Origin: Bacillus methanolicus MGA3
GTDB taxonomy: Bacteria > Bacillota > Bacilli > Bacillales > Cytobacillaceae
Length of the DNA stretch: 64,000 bases
Direction: 5' to 3'
Assembly: GCF_000724485.1 (NCBI RefSeq)
Contig: NZ_CP007739.1
Span: 480,843 to 544,842, forward strand
Positions 8,670-17,879 of the stretch are shown here, in pieces (positions within the stretch are counted from its first letter, which is position 1; each line of letters begins with the position of its first letter). Made by a program: the position numbers and the translations under genes. Under the pieces are notes generated by a model. That model saw only the letters and a list, made by a program, of their open reading frames with translations. It ran no database searches and had not been told where the DNA came from.

Positions 8670-8715
8670 TGTCGTCGACCCTCAATCATGCAAAAATCCT
8701 AGGGGATCGACGACA
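8670..8715. repeat. 46-bp dispersed repeat with palindromic ends, copy 2
   Basis: Same length and termini as the copy at 5466-5511 (TGTCGTCGACC ... GGATCGACGACA) with a few substitutions in the middle. It lies between the OsmC gene and the end of the sigma-54 activator gene, possibly acting as a transcription stop between convergent genes. Confidence 0.8.
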
Positions 8716-8855
8716 TTTTATTTTTTTAGCAAAAATATTTAGAAATGCAGAAAATAAAGATTTTGATAAAATTTAATGATTCCACTAAAATGAAAATAAC
8801 AAATTTTCCATTATTATCAAAATTTTGTAGTTATCAACGAACCTTGTAAGCTGAC

Positions 8856-10826
8856 TTAACTGGAAATCTCATATTTTTTAAGTTTCCGATAAAGGGTGGA
8901 GCGGGCTATGTTCATTCTTTTGGCGACCGCAGACACGTTCCAGTTGGTCTCGTTTAATAGTTGAAGCAGGATTTTTTTTTCTTCTTGTTCGATTAATGAA
9001 AATTCGTCATCTTGTTCGGATAGGGCTTCTTCAACGCGATTTTCCAATAAGTAAGATGGTAAATTTACTAGATTAATAATAGAAGTATCACTGAAAATTA
9101 CGGCATGCTCTAGTGCATTTTGCAGCTCCCGAATGTTGCCCGGCCACCTATAGTTATTTAGAAATTCTAGTGTCTCTTTTGCAAAAGAAAGTGACTGTTT
9201 TTCGTACTTTTCAGCAAACTGTTTTAAAAAATAATCAGCAAGCAGAGGAATGTCTTCCTTTCTTTCTCGGAGCGGCGGAAAGTTAACCGTTACAACATTC
9301 AATCTGAAAAACAGATCGTCGCGAAATTGCCCTTGTTGAATCAGTTTATGTAAGTCCTTATTTGTCGCTGCAATGATTCGGACATTAACAGGGATTGGTT
9401 TTGACGATCCGATTCTAGTAACTTCTTTTTCCTGAAGCACTCTTAATAAATGAACCTGTAAATCTATAGGCATTTCCCCAATTTCATCTAAAAACAAAGT
9501 CCCCCCGTTTGCTTCTTCAAATTTTCCCTTTTTTCCATCTTTTCTGGCTCCTGTAAAAGATCCTCTTTCATATCCGAATAGTTCACTTCCGATTAGCTCT
9601 TTTTGAATGGCGCCACAGTTAATTGCAATAAAAGGTTGATTCTTCCGATGACTTGCTTCATGTATCGTTTGAGCAATTACTTCTTTTCCTGTCCCGCTTT
9701 CCCCCATCAAGAGAATAGGAACATTGGCCAGTGCAGCTTTCCGGCATTTAGATAACGAATTTATAAAGATCTCCGACCTTCCTATGATGTTGTTCCATGG
9801 GTCTTTGTCAATCGACGCAGATGGAATAGGTGTTGCTATTTTATATTCTTTAAAAACGATCATGTATCCGGCAATTTCCCGATTAAAGAGGATTGGCTCA
9901 AGATAGATCACTTCGAAATCTTGAACATACAATTGTTTGTCATAGTAGATTTGCCTTGGGAAATTCGCCATCGTTGTAAGTTCATTTACTAAGGAGCGGA
10001 AAAGAGGTTTTTCTTTTAATTTGGTCAGAGGTGAAAGGTTAAGAGAGTCGAATAATGCTCCATCATTTTTGAAGACCTGAAAGTCGTGAGTCAGAACAAG
10101 TACGTGATGAGATTTCCATTTTTTAACCGATTGGTAATAGTATTCTGTTAAAAAGCTGTTCACTTGCATGTAAGCATATTCAAGCTGTTTTTCAATCATT
10201 TGGGCAATTGAAACGGCAAAACCAAGTGTGTGTGGCTGGGCATTATGCCATAGACCTGTAATATCAATTGCACCGATCACTTGCTTTGTAAGGGGATGAA
10301 AAATCGGGGCTGATGAACATGTCCATGGATGACATCCTTGACAAAAATGTTCGGCTGACAAAATTTGAATCGGACTCTTTGTTACAATACTTGTTCCAAT
10401 CGCGTTTGTTCCGGCAGCTTGTTCACTCCAGTCCATACCGGGGGCAAAATTCATTTTTTCGGCGAGCTTCATAATATGAGATTCACCCTTTAAGTAAATC
10501 ATCCGTCCATATTGATCGTTCAAAGTGATCAGATAGCCGGTGCCAGTCATTTTAGGATATAAATCGTCAATAATTGGCTTTGCGACCTGGAAGAGTTCGG
10601 ATTCCTCTAATAAGTTATTGAGTTGAAGATCGGATAATGCGGGCTTGGTTTGCAGCTGTTTTGGATCTACCCCTGCAGCCTGGCATCGTTTCCAAGAATC
10701 AAGAATGTTTTTTCGAATCTTATTTATAACCTCCTCTTCTTTTGATTTTGTTACAAACCATTCCCATAAAGTTTCTAACTCCTTTGTTCTGTCGGGCAAG
10801 TTTTGAATAGAGAAGATCGCTATCAT
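8856..10826 (-). CDS. acxR: Sigma-54-dependent activator of acetone carboxylase genes (AcoR/AcxR type)
   Basis: 656 residues in three parts: an N-terminal GAF-like sensor region (about 60-230, including [19 protein letters not shown] and [16 protein letters not shown]), a central AAA+ domain with Walker A GESGTGKE, the sigma-54 contact loop GSFTGARK and Walker [13 protein letters not shown], and a C-terminal Fis-type helix-turn-helix ([21 protein letters not shown]). This is the AcoR/AcxR architecture. It is transcribed divergently from the acetone carboxylase operon, whose promoter region carries a -24/-12 sequence, so it is the likely activator, probably sensing acetone or a related ketone; that inducer is inference. 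The ATG start is preceded by GGGGTGAAG. Confidence 0.88.
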   Translation of the reverse strand: MIAIFSIQNLPDRTKELETLWEWFVTKSKEEEVINKIRKNILDSWKRCQAAGVDPKQLQTKPALSDLQLNNLLEESELFQVAKPIIDDLYPKMTGTGYLITLNDQYGRMIYLKGESHIMKLAEKMNFAPGMDWSEQAAGTNAIGTSIVTKSPIQILSAEHFCQGCHPWTCSSAPIFHPLTKQVIGAIDITGLWHNAQPHTLGFAVSIAQMIEKQLEYAYMQVNSFLTEYYYQSVKKWKSHHVLVLTHDFQVFKNDGALFDSLNLSPLTKLKEKPLFRSLVNELTTMANFPRQIYYDKQLYVQDFEVIYLEPILFNREIAGYMIVFKEYKIATPIPSASIDKDPWNNIIGRSEIFINSLSKCRKAALANVPILLMGESGTGKEVIAQTIHEASHRKNQPFIAINCGAIQKELIGSELFGYERGSFTGARKDGKKGKFEEANGGTLFLDEIGEMPIDLQVHLLRVLQEKEVTRIGSSKPIPVNVRIIAATNKDLHKLIQQGQFRDDLFFRLNVVTVNFPPLRERKEDIPLLADYFLKQFAEKYEKQSLSFAKETLEFLNNYRWPGNIRELQNALEHAVIFSDTSIINLVNLPSYLLENRVEEALSEQDDEFSLIEQEEKKILLQLLNETNWNVSAVAKRMNIARSTLYRKLKKYEISS

Positions 10827-11043
10827 GACTTCACCCCTTTATATTTTGATTATTCATAATATTTTAACACTTTTTCTTGTAGAAGAAAATGATTAACTTT
10901 CTAATGGTTTAATTATTTTTCTTGCAAGTTAGTGTTCGATTTTTATATGTGTATCGCAACAGGTGTATTAAATCGCTACAATTTGCTGCATAACTTTTTA
11001 TGAAAAAAGAAAATAAACCTTAGTATTATGAATATTTAGAAAA

Positions 11044-11060
11044 TTGGCACAGAAATTGCA
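11044..11060 (+). promoter_or_regulatory. Sigma-54 (-24/-12) promoter of the acetone carboxylase operon
   Basis: TTGGCAC-N5-TTGCA with the invariant GG (11046-11047) and GC (11058-11059) correctly spaced, matching the RpoN consensus. It lies about 145 bases before the first operon gene and 220 bases upstream of the divergent activator gene, leaving room for enhancer sites between about 10900 and 11030. Confidence 0.85.
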
Positions 11061-11205
11061 ATATAAGAAAGTGGCTACAATATACACTTTGAAAATGAGA
11101 AAGGAGAGGCAGTAATAAAAGAACATTGTATTCTTAATATTTCATAAAAAATGAAAGCCATTGCAATGTAAAAACCATTTCTAAGCTAAGAAAGGGGAGG
11201 AAGTA

Positions 11206-13353
11206 ATGAAAACAGTGGCAACAAAAAACGCACAAATACTCGCTATTGATGCGGGAGGAACAATGACAGACACGTTCATCATTGATGAAAACGGAGATTT
11301 TGTTGTTGGAAAGGCGCAATCTACTCCGGAAGACGAATCAGTAGGTCTTCTTAACTCTGCAAGAGATGCACTTACGTATTGGAATACGACCGTCGAAGAG
11401 GAATTTCCAAAATTGCTTGCCGGGGTTTATTCTGGAACAGCGATGTTAAACCGGCTTGTGTCAAGAAAAGGGCGGAGAGTAGGCTTAATTGTTAACAAAG
11501 GGATGGAAGACTTCCACAGAATGGGAAGAGCGATCCAGGCTTATCTCGGATATTCTTACTCCGATCGTCTGCATTTAAATACACACCGCTATGATCCGCC
11601 GCTTGTACCGCGTGAATTGACAAGGGGAGTGACGGAGAGGGTAGATTTATTCGGAAATGTCGTCATTCCGCTGTATGAACATGAAGTAGCGCCAGTTGTT
11701 GAGGATCTGTTAGAACGGGATGTGGAAGCGATTGTCATCAGCTTGCTTCATTCATATAAATATCCTGCCCATGAGAGGAAAGTGCGGGACATAGTAAAAG
11801 AAACGATGAAACGACTCGGCAAAGAAGTCCCTGTCTTCGCTTCTGTTGATTACTATCCGGTCAGAAAGGAGTCCCACCGCACCAACACCACAATCATTGA
11901 AGCATATGCTGCCGATCCTTCGCGCGAAACACTTCAAAAAATCGACAGTCGTTTAAAAGATCATGGTTCCAAATTTGATTTGCGCGTGATGGCGAGCCAC
12001 GGCGGTACAATTAGCACTCAAGCTAATGAATTGGCTCGAACACTAGTCTCTGGTCCGATCGGAGGGGTAATTGGAGCCAAATACCTCGGCGAGAAACTTG
12101 GTATTCCGAATATTGCCTGTTCTGATATCGGCGGCACGAGTTTTGACATGGCACTTATTACACAGGGAGATTTAAGTATTAATACTAGTCCGGATATGGC
12201 CCGTCTTGTTCTTTCGCTTCCGCTTGTTGCGATGGATACGGTTGGAGCAGGCGCCGGAAGTTATGTAAGAATTGATCCGAACTTCAAGTCACTCACACTT
12301 GGACCGGACAGTGCAGGTTCCAGAGTAGGAGTTTGTTATCCAGAAGGCGGTGTCGAGACGGTAACAGTTTCAGACTGTCACGTCGTTCTTGGGCTGATTA
12401 ATCCTGACAATTTCCTTGGCGGGGAAGTGAAATTGTATCCGGAACGCGCTTATGAAGCGGTGAAAAAGCAAGTTGCCGAACCGCTTGGCTTGTCTGTCGA
12501 AGATGCCGCTTACGGTGTGATAGATCTCTTGGAGTCACAGCTGCGCAATTATTTAGAATCAATGATTCTTGGAAAAGGGTATTCACCTTCACAATATGTA
12601 TGCTTCTCTTATGGCGGCGGCGGTCCGTTACATACGGCCGGGTATACGAAGGGGCTTGGTTTTGAAGATGTTCTTGTTCCAGCGTGGGCTGCAGGATTTT
12701 CTGCATTTGGCTGCGGTGCTGCGGATTTTGAATACCGTTATGATAAAACACTTGATATCAATGTTAATGACGGTGCCCGGGATGAAGTGAAATTCAAAGC
12801 AGGAAAAGAGCTGCAAGGAGCTTGGGATGAGCTTATGGAAAAGGTGGCGGCCGAATTTGAGAAAAACCAGTTTAAGAGAAAAGATGTCGATTTCCGGTTA
12901 TATTTCCGCATGCAGTACCAAGGGCAGCTAAATGACCTGGAAATTGAAGCGCCGATCGCATCATTTAAAGGATTGGATGATTGGGATGCACTTGTCACGG
13001 CGTTTGACGACACATATACACGAGTGTACGCAAAAGCGGCGCGATCCCCTGAACTTGGTTACAGCATTACCGGTGCAATCGTTCGTGGAATTGTTGAAGT
13101 GGCAAAGCCGAGAATTCCTGAAGAGCCCCTTTCAAGCGAGACACCGCCAAAAGAAGCATTCCTCGGCATGCGTAATGTGTACTGGAAGGGCGAGTGGATT
13201 GTCGCTGATATTTGGGAAATGGAAAAGCTTAAGCCAGGAAACAAAATCAACTCATTTGCGATTCTTGAATCTCCGGCAACAACGTTTGTCATTCCGCCGG
13301 GGTTTGAAACGTTCCTAGATCAACACCGCATCTTCCATTTGAAAGAACTCTAA
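11206..13353 (+). CDS. acxA: Acetone carboxylase beta subunit
   Basis: 715 residues of the hydantoinase A/oxoprolinase family. The N-terminus LAIDAGGTMTDTFIID is the actin-like ATP-binding phosphate-1 loop, and CSDIGGTSFDMALI the second nucleotide-binding block. Together with the following two genes it gives the beta-alpha-gamma order of acetone carboxylase, which makes acetoacetate from acetone and bicarbonate using ATP. The presence of the small zinc-binding gamma subunit separates this from hydantoinase or 5-oxoprolinase operons. The ATG follows AAAGGGGAGGAAG. Expression is predicted to need sigma-54 and the divergent activator. Confidence 0.9.
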   Translation: MKTVATKNAQILAIDAGGTMTDTFIIDENGDFVVGKAQSTPEDESVGLLNSARDALTYWNTTVEEEFPKLLAGVYSGTAMLNRLVSRKGRRVGLIVNKGMEDFHRMGRAIQAYLGYSYSDRLHLNTHRYDPPLVPRELTRGVTERVDLFGNVVIPLYEHEVAPVVEDLLERDVEAIVISLLHSYKYPAHERKVRDIVKETMKRLGKEVPVFASVDYYPVRKESHRTNTTIIEAYAADPSRETLQKIDSRLKDHGSKFDLRVMASHGGTISTQANELARTLVSGPIGGVIGAKYLGEKLGIPNIACSDIGGTSFDMALITQGDLSINTSPDMARLVLSLPLVAMDTVGAGAGSYVRIDPNFKSLTLGPDSAGSRVGVCYPEGGVETVTVSDCHVVLGLINPDNFLGGEVKLYPERAYEAVKKQVAEPLGLSVEDAAYGVIDLLESQLRNYLESMILGKGYSPSQYVCFSYGGGGPLHTAGYTKGLGFEDVLVPAWAAGFSAFGCGAADFEYRYDKTLDINVNDGARDEVKFKAGKELQGAWDELMEKVAAEFEKNQFKRKDVDFRLYFRMQYQGQLNDLEIEAPIASFKGLDDWDALVTAFDDTYTRVYAKAARSPELGYSITGAIVRGIVEVAKPRIPEEPLSSETPPKEAFLGMRNVYWKGEWIVADIWEMEKLKPGNKINSFAILESPATTFVIPPGFETFLDQHRIFHLKEL

Positions 13354-13376
13354 TTTATAAAGGAGGGTATTACCGT

Positions 13377-15644
13377 ATGGATACGATCTTAGCAAAGGGT
13401 CAAAAACGCCGTAATACGATTGGTTGGGATGGAAAAACGCTTAAAGAAATGCGCCAGGAAGTCGATGAACTCAGCCGTGCAACAGGCCACTATGCCGGTT
13501 TGAAAAAATTGCCCTTGAAGGAATCTGACCCGATCCGCTATGAGAAAATTTTTGCAAAACTGCGTGGTGGCGTCGTTCATGCAAGGGAAACAGCAAAAAA
13601 AGTAGCAGCCTCTCCAATTGTTGAGCAAGAAGGTGAATTATGTTTTACCCTATATACGCCTGAAGCCGATTCGGTTGTAACATCCACAGGCATTATTATT
13701 CACGTGGGTACGATGGGTGCTGCAATCAAATATATGATCAAAAATGATTATGAGGCGAATCCGGGTATTGAAGACGGCGATATTTTCTGTAATAACGACT
13801 GTCAAATCGGAAATGTTCACCCTTGTGATGTCCATACGATTGTTCCAATTTTCCATGAAGGTGAGCTTATTGGCTGGGTAGGCGGTGTAACACACGTTAT
13901 TGACGTAGGGGCAACTGCTCCGGGAAGTATGACGGTTGGTCCTGTTACTCGATACGATGATGGCTACCAGGTCGCCTGCCGCAAAATCGGGAGAAACGAT
14001 ACATTATCAAAAGACTGGCTAATTGAGAGTCAGCGGTCCGTCCGTACAACGAAGTACTGGCTTTTGGATGAGCGCACTCGTATAGCCGGCTGCCATATGA
14101 TTAGGGATCTTGTCCTTGATCTCGTAAAAGAAGAGGGTGTTGACACTTATAAACAATTTATTCGTGAAGTCATTGAAGACGGACGCCGCGGATTTGTAAA
14201 TCAGATCAAGACATTGCTAATACCGGGTAAGTATCGCCAAGTGTCGTTTGTTGATGTTCCATATGAAAATCTTGATGTCCCGCCATATGCGCGAATAAAT
14301 ACGATCATGCACGCACCGACTGAGCTAACTGTTCATAAAGACGGTAAATTTCAGATTAATTTTGAAGGAGTAAACCGTTGGGGATGGCACAGTTATAATG
14401 CCACACCGGTTTCGATTACGAGTGGAATTTGGGTAATGATGTCCCAGACATTGATTCCAAACGACAGAGTAAACGACGGTGCACTCTATGCTAGTAAATT
14501 TGATTTGCCATATGGATCATGGCTGAATCCTGACGATATCAGAACGGCACACAGCTATGCATGGCATTTCCTCGTTTCTGCGTGGAGCCCGTTATGGCGT
14601 GCGCTAAGCCGAAACTATTTTGCTCGCGGATATTTGGAAGAAGTGAATGCCGGAAATGCGAATACCTCGAACTGGCTGCAGGGCGGGGGATATAACCAGT
14701 TTAATGAGAATCACGCCGTCAATAGTTTTGAATCAGCTGCTGAAGGTGTCGGAGCCAGTGCGGTAAGAGACGGTATAAGCCACGCAGCGGCGATCTGGAA
14801 CCCTGAAGGCGATATGGGAGATATGGAGATTTGGGAACTTGCGGAACCGCTGCTTTACCTTGGTCGAAGCATTAAGCCGAACACGGCCGGTTATGGAAAA
14901 TACCGCGGCGGAAGCGGGTATGAAACTCTAAGGCTGGTGTGGGGTGCGAAAGATTGGACCATGTTCTTTATGGGCAACGGCTATATGTCTAGCGATTGCG
15001 GCTTAATGGGAGGATATCCGGCAGCATCAGGCTATCGATTTGAAGCTCATGGCACGAACATAAAGGAATTGATCGATAAAAAACTGCCGATCCCTACAGG
15101 AGGAGATCCTGATCCTGATAATCCTGAATACGACAAGTTAATCGAAGCGAAAGAAATTATCCGACATAAGCAATCAATTACGACGGAAACGATTTTTGAA
15201 AATTACGATCTGTATTTGAATTATCTTCGTGGGGGTCCAGGATTCGGTGATCCGCTTGAGCGAAAACCGAAAATGATTCAAGATGACTTAAATAACGGAC
15301 ACATTTTGCCTCGTTATGCGGAAAAGGTGTATGGTGCTGTAATTAGCCAAGATGATCACGGCAACTATATCGTTGATGAAAAAGAGACTGAAAAACGCCG
15401 CAAGGAAATTAGAAAAGAACGGCTTAAGCGTGGTGTGAAAACGAAAGAGTGGATGAAGAATGAAAGAGAGAAAATTATCAATAAAGATGCAGCTGTTCAA
15501 GTTCGTCACATGTATGCCGGAAGCTTCGCACTAAGTGAAACGTTTACAAACGAATTTAAACAATTCTGGAGCCTTCCGGAAAATTGGGAACTGACAGAAG
15601 ACGAGTTGGGGGTTCCGGTGTTCGGTGCAAAAATTAAACGCTAA
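13377..15644 (+). CDS. acxB: Acetone carboxylase alpha subunit
   Basis: 755 residues of the hydantoinase B family, starting 23 bases after the beta gene with AAGGAGGG before its ATG. Recognisable blocks include GDIFCNNDCQIGNVHPCDVHT (shortened here to its key Asp/His/Cys pattern), a GGVTHVIDVGA motif, and GKYRGGSGYETL near the centre. The length agrees with known acetone carboxylase alpha chains. It binds the metal and carries the carboxylation site in characterised enzymes. Cytoplasmic, operon partner of the beta and gamma genes. Confidence 0.9.
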   Translation: MDTILAKGQKRRNTIGWDGKTLKEMRQEVDELSRATGHYAGLKKLPLKESDPIRYEKIFAKLRGGVVHARETAKKVAASPIVEQEGELCFTLYTPEADSVVTSTGIIIHVGTMGAAIKYMIKNDYEANPGIEDGDIFCNNDCQIGNVHPCDVHTIVPIFHEGELIGWVGGVTHVIDVGATAPGSMTVGPVTRYDDGYQVACRKIGRNDTLSKDWLIESQRSVRTTKYWLLDERTRIAGCHMIRDLVLDLVKEEGVDTYKQFIREVIEDGRRGFVNQIKTLLIPGKYRQVSFVDVPYENLDVPPYARINTIMHAPTELTVHKDGKFQINFEGVNRWGWHSYNATPVSITSGIWVMMSQTLIPNDRVNDGALYASKFDLPYGSWLNPDDIRTAHSYAWHFLVSAWSPLWRALSRNYFARGYLEEVNAGNANTSNWLQGGGYNQFNENHAVNSFESAAEGVGASAVRDGISHAAAIWNPEGDMGDMEIWELAEPLLYLGRSIKPNTAGYGKYRGGSGYETLRLVWGAKDWTMFFMGNGYMSSDCGLMGGYPAASGYRFEAHGTNIKELIDKKLPIPTGGDPDPDNPEYDKLIEAKEIIRHKQSITTETIFENYDLYLNYLRGGPGFGDPLERKPKMIQDDLNNGHILPRYAEKVYGAVISQDDHGNYIVDEKETEKRRKEIRKERLKRGVKTKEWMKNEREKIINKDAAVQVRHMYAGSFALSETFTNEFKQFWSLPENWELTEDELGVPVFGAKIKR

Positions 15645-15676
15645 TAAATCGATTTGATAGAGGTGAGGATGAGGAT

Positions 15677-16177
15677 ATGACAACGTACGATCGAAAAACA
15701 ATTGAAGAGTTAATTGATGGGACAATTGATTTTCATAAATTAAAACAAATGCTTTCCAATTTTAAAGATGCCGACCGTTTCGAGAAGTATATAAGTATTC
15801 TTCAAGAACGCGTCCCGTGGGATGATCCCATTTTGCTTCCGGCAGGACTGCACCTGTATATTGTTCAAAAGAAAAATGGTGATCGGATCGTAAAATGTGA
15901 TTGCGGGCATGAATTTTGTAATGCGAGCGACAATTGGAAATTGCACGCGCTTATATATGTTCGCGATGATGAGGAAAAAATGACCGAACTTTATCCGAAA
16001 CTGCTTGCACCAGATCCGGAATGGCAGGTCATTCGTGAATATTACTGTCCTAACTGTGCGACCCAGTTAGAGGTAGAAGCGGTAGCCCCGTGGTATCCAG
16101 TAATAAAAGATTTTGAGCCGGATATTGATACATTTTATAGTGAATGGTTAAATCGCCCGCTTCCGCAGGTGAAATAA
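15677..16177 (+). CDS. acxC: Acetone carboxylase gamma subunit
   Basis: 166 residues with a cysteine pattern CDCGHEFC and YYCPNCATQLEVEAVAPW typical of the small gamma subunit of acetone carboxylase (and acetophenone carboxylase relatives), plus DDPILLPAGLHLYIV near the start. It follows the alpha gene by 32 bases with GAGGTGAGGATGAGG as ribosome-binding region and is the last gene before a terminator. It completes a three-subunit enzyme. Confidence 0.9.
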   Translation: MTTYDRKTIEELIDGTIDFHKLKQMLSNFKDADRFEKYISILQERVPWDDPILLPAGLHLYIVQKKNGDRIVKCDCGHEFCNASDNWKLHALIYVRDDEEKMTELYPKLLAPDPEWQVIREYYCPNCATQLEVEAVAPWYPVIKDFEPDIDTFYSEWLNRPLPQVK

Positions 16178-16200
16178 AAGAAATTGGACGAAAAATAAGA

Positions 16201-16248
16201 AAGCTGCCAGGCACTTCTAAGAATGGTGGGTGACTGACAGCTTTTTTT
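16201..16248 (+). terminator. Terminator of the acetone carboxylase operon
   Basis: AAGCTGCCAG and CTGACAGCTT pair with one mismatch around a loop containing TTCTAAGAATGG, followed by TTTTTTT. It sits 24 bases after the gamma-subunit stop. Confidence 0.75.
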
Positions 16249-16255
16249 AATTTAT

Positions 16256-16456
16256 TTACAGATTCGGGTGATTATTATTTTGAACCTTTACTTGGTTTAA
16301 CATTGTTTCTGTATAAATTCGTTCTGAAGAACTGATATTTCGTTCGTTTTCTTTTGGATCTGTCGTGATGCCTTTTCTTTTATACAGTTTATCTATAATA
16401 AATCCGAATAAAATTAGAGCCGTTCCGAGTATTAACAAAAGGACAAATACATTCAT
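16256..16456 (-). CDS. Small single-span membrane protein, unknown function
   Basis: 66 residues: an N-terminal membrane segment (VFVLLLILGTALILFGFIID) followed by a positively charged KLYKRKG and a polar tail of about 38 residues. It has an AGGAGG ribosome-binding site just upstream of its ATG, so it is likely real. No family recognised; convergent with the acetone carboxylase operon and downstream of the broken DUF3784-like gene. Confidence 0.6.
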   Translation of the reverse strand: MNVFVLLLILGTALILFGFIIDKLYKRKGITTDPKENERNISSSERIYTETMLNQVKVQNNNHPNL

Positions 16457-16546
16457 TAGACGGACCTCCTTTATTTTTATTATAACAAAAATTTAGAATA
16501 TTTACTTTTTAATATCGTTTGGTGGCTGCATTTTTTCTAGGTGCTA

Positions 16547-17477
16547 TTAGGAATTTGATTGTTTTTTAATTGACCCCATTTTTTGGATTAACTTCTGATA
16601 CCAGCTTCGCGTCTCTTTCGAATTGTGTCCATTGATGAAAATCTTATTGTTTTCCAATTCGATATACAAGTAAGGAGAAGAATCTTTCCGGATAAATAGC
16701 AGGCTGCTTCCGTATCCTTCAACCATGAATTTGCCTTTTGCCATAGTTGATAGCCCTTAACCGTCTTGTTTCCAAGTCACCTTAGGCATTTTTTTCATTA
16801 ATTCAATCCGCTGAATGTCCTGATATTTCCATTCATCTCCTTGAACTACTCACCGCTTAACACCCTGACGGGTTGTTTGAATCGGGAGATTCCTACGAAC
16901 ACCGAAGTAACCTTCGGTTATCTTAGTAAGAAAGAAGTTGAACACGAATCTAGAACAGCCAATCGTTTTGTTAATGAGTTCCATTTGTTTTTTGTTTGGA
17001 TAGATACGAAATTTATAGGCTTTGTGGAAGATCATGACGCTTACCTCACTTCCGTGGAGTACATATGTTCTTATTATATCATAATGAGGAAGGTCTTGGC
17101 TATCGCCAACCGACATTCATCTCCCACTTACTCATTGGGCTTTGCCCTTCACTTTCCTTGAAGTGGGGGTCTTTTGTCGGAATAGGATAAATAAATCCTC
17201 CGAGCAAAAAAATAAACATAAAGCCAAATTGGACTTCCATTACGTATTTGAATGGTGTGAAATTCAAGGGGAGCAGAATTGCCATGCCAGCAGCGGTTGC
17301 GATTAATAATGTCCCGATTTTTTGCGGGTAGCCATTTTCAATTAATTGCTGCTGTTCTTCCTCTGATCGTGTGGAAAACCCGGGGATCAGCCAATTGGCT
17401 TCCATTTTTCGAATCGCCCAACCCAGCGTGAATAACAGCAATACGATAAAAAGTTGAACACCGATAAGAATCCACAT
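16547..17477 (-). pseudogene. DUF3784-like membrane protein, interrupted by an insertion and an in-frame stop
   Basis: The 5' part (from ATG at 17477) encodes two-three membrane segments, WILIGVQLFIVLLLFTLGW, GTLLIATAAGMAILLPL and VQFGFMFIFLLGGFIYP, with RSEEEQQQLIENGYP between them, as in DUF3784 proteins. Coding is then broken by a miniature IS605-type insertion (about 16845-17170). Beyond it the same protein resumes as DEWKYQDIQRIELMKKMPKV and TWKQDG, meets a TAA at 16757-16759, and continues in the same frame as GLSTMAKGKFMVEGYGSSLL to a stop at 16547. The last 65 codons could be read as a separate ORF but the continuous frame across the TAA argues that they are the C-terminal PH-like end of one gene. 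Confidence 0.75.
16845..17170 (-). mobile_element. Miniature IS200/IS605-type element (non-autonomous)
   Basis: On the minus strand it shows a left end with the palindrome CCCACTT/AAGTGGG (around 17107-17165), a TnpB start MIFHKAYKFRIYPNKKQ through SRFVFNFFL, an abrupt internal deletion, and a right-end segment (TEGYFGVRRNLPIQTTRQGVK in the residual frame) with a CGGGTTGTTTGAATCGGGAG-like palindrome ending near GAGTAGTTCAA. No TnpA and no RuvC or zinc-ribbon region remain. It lies inside the DUF3784-like gene. Exact boundaries are estimated. Confidence 0.75.
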
Positions 17478-17879
17478 AAAGAGGCCTCCTTTATATCTTA
17501 ATTTTAAGTAGCATCCTTGTCTGTTGGTAAAAAATTACATTATCACCTGATATTACGAATAATTATGCTGCTTTGATTCATTTTTCCTAAAAAAGGCGCC
17601 AGGCACCTATCAGAGGCTAATGTTTATTGATAGTGCATCTCCTTTTTTTGACCCTTTTTGATGCTAACCCTTTAAATCGAAATACTTTTTTATTAAAATG
17701 AATATAAATAATTTTCAGAAAAGGGTGAGCGTATGAAGAAAGATGATACTGAGCATCTTAAAATCTATTAAGCTGATAAGTTTGCACAAGATATACAAAG
17801 AGAAAGTTAAGCCCTTTAAAAATTTGGGAAAATATTTAATAGATCAAACCAAAATATCGATAAGGATGGGAGATTTATT
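17478..17879. other. Non-coding stretch upstream of hemD
   Basis: It contains the shared leader of the broken DUF3784-like gene, a GCGCCAGGCACCT segment reminiscent of the GCCAGGCAC stem in the terminator at 16201, and a 12-codon ORF (ATG at 17733, MKKDDTEHLKIY) with a fair ribosome-binding site; its frame continues after the stop as ADKFAQDIQRES, so it may be the start of a decayed gene. Nothing else is recognised. Confidence 0.35.

Noticed and set aside
5466-8715. CRISPR array formed by the 46-bp repeats
   Set aside because: Only two copies 3.2 kb apart, genes in between, no cas genes in the window.
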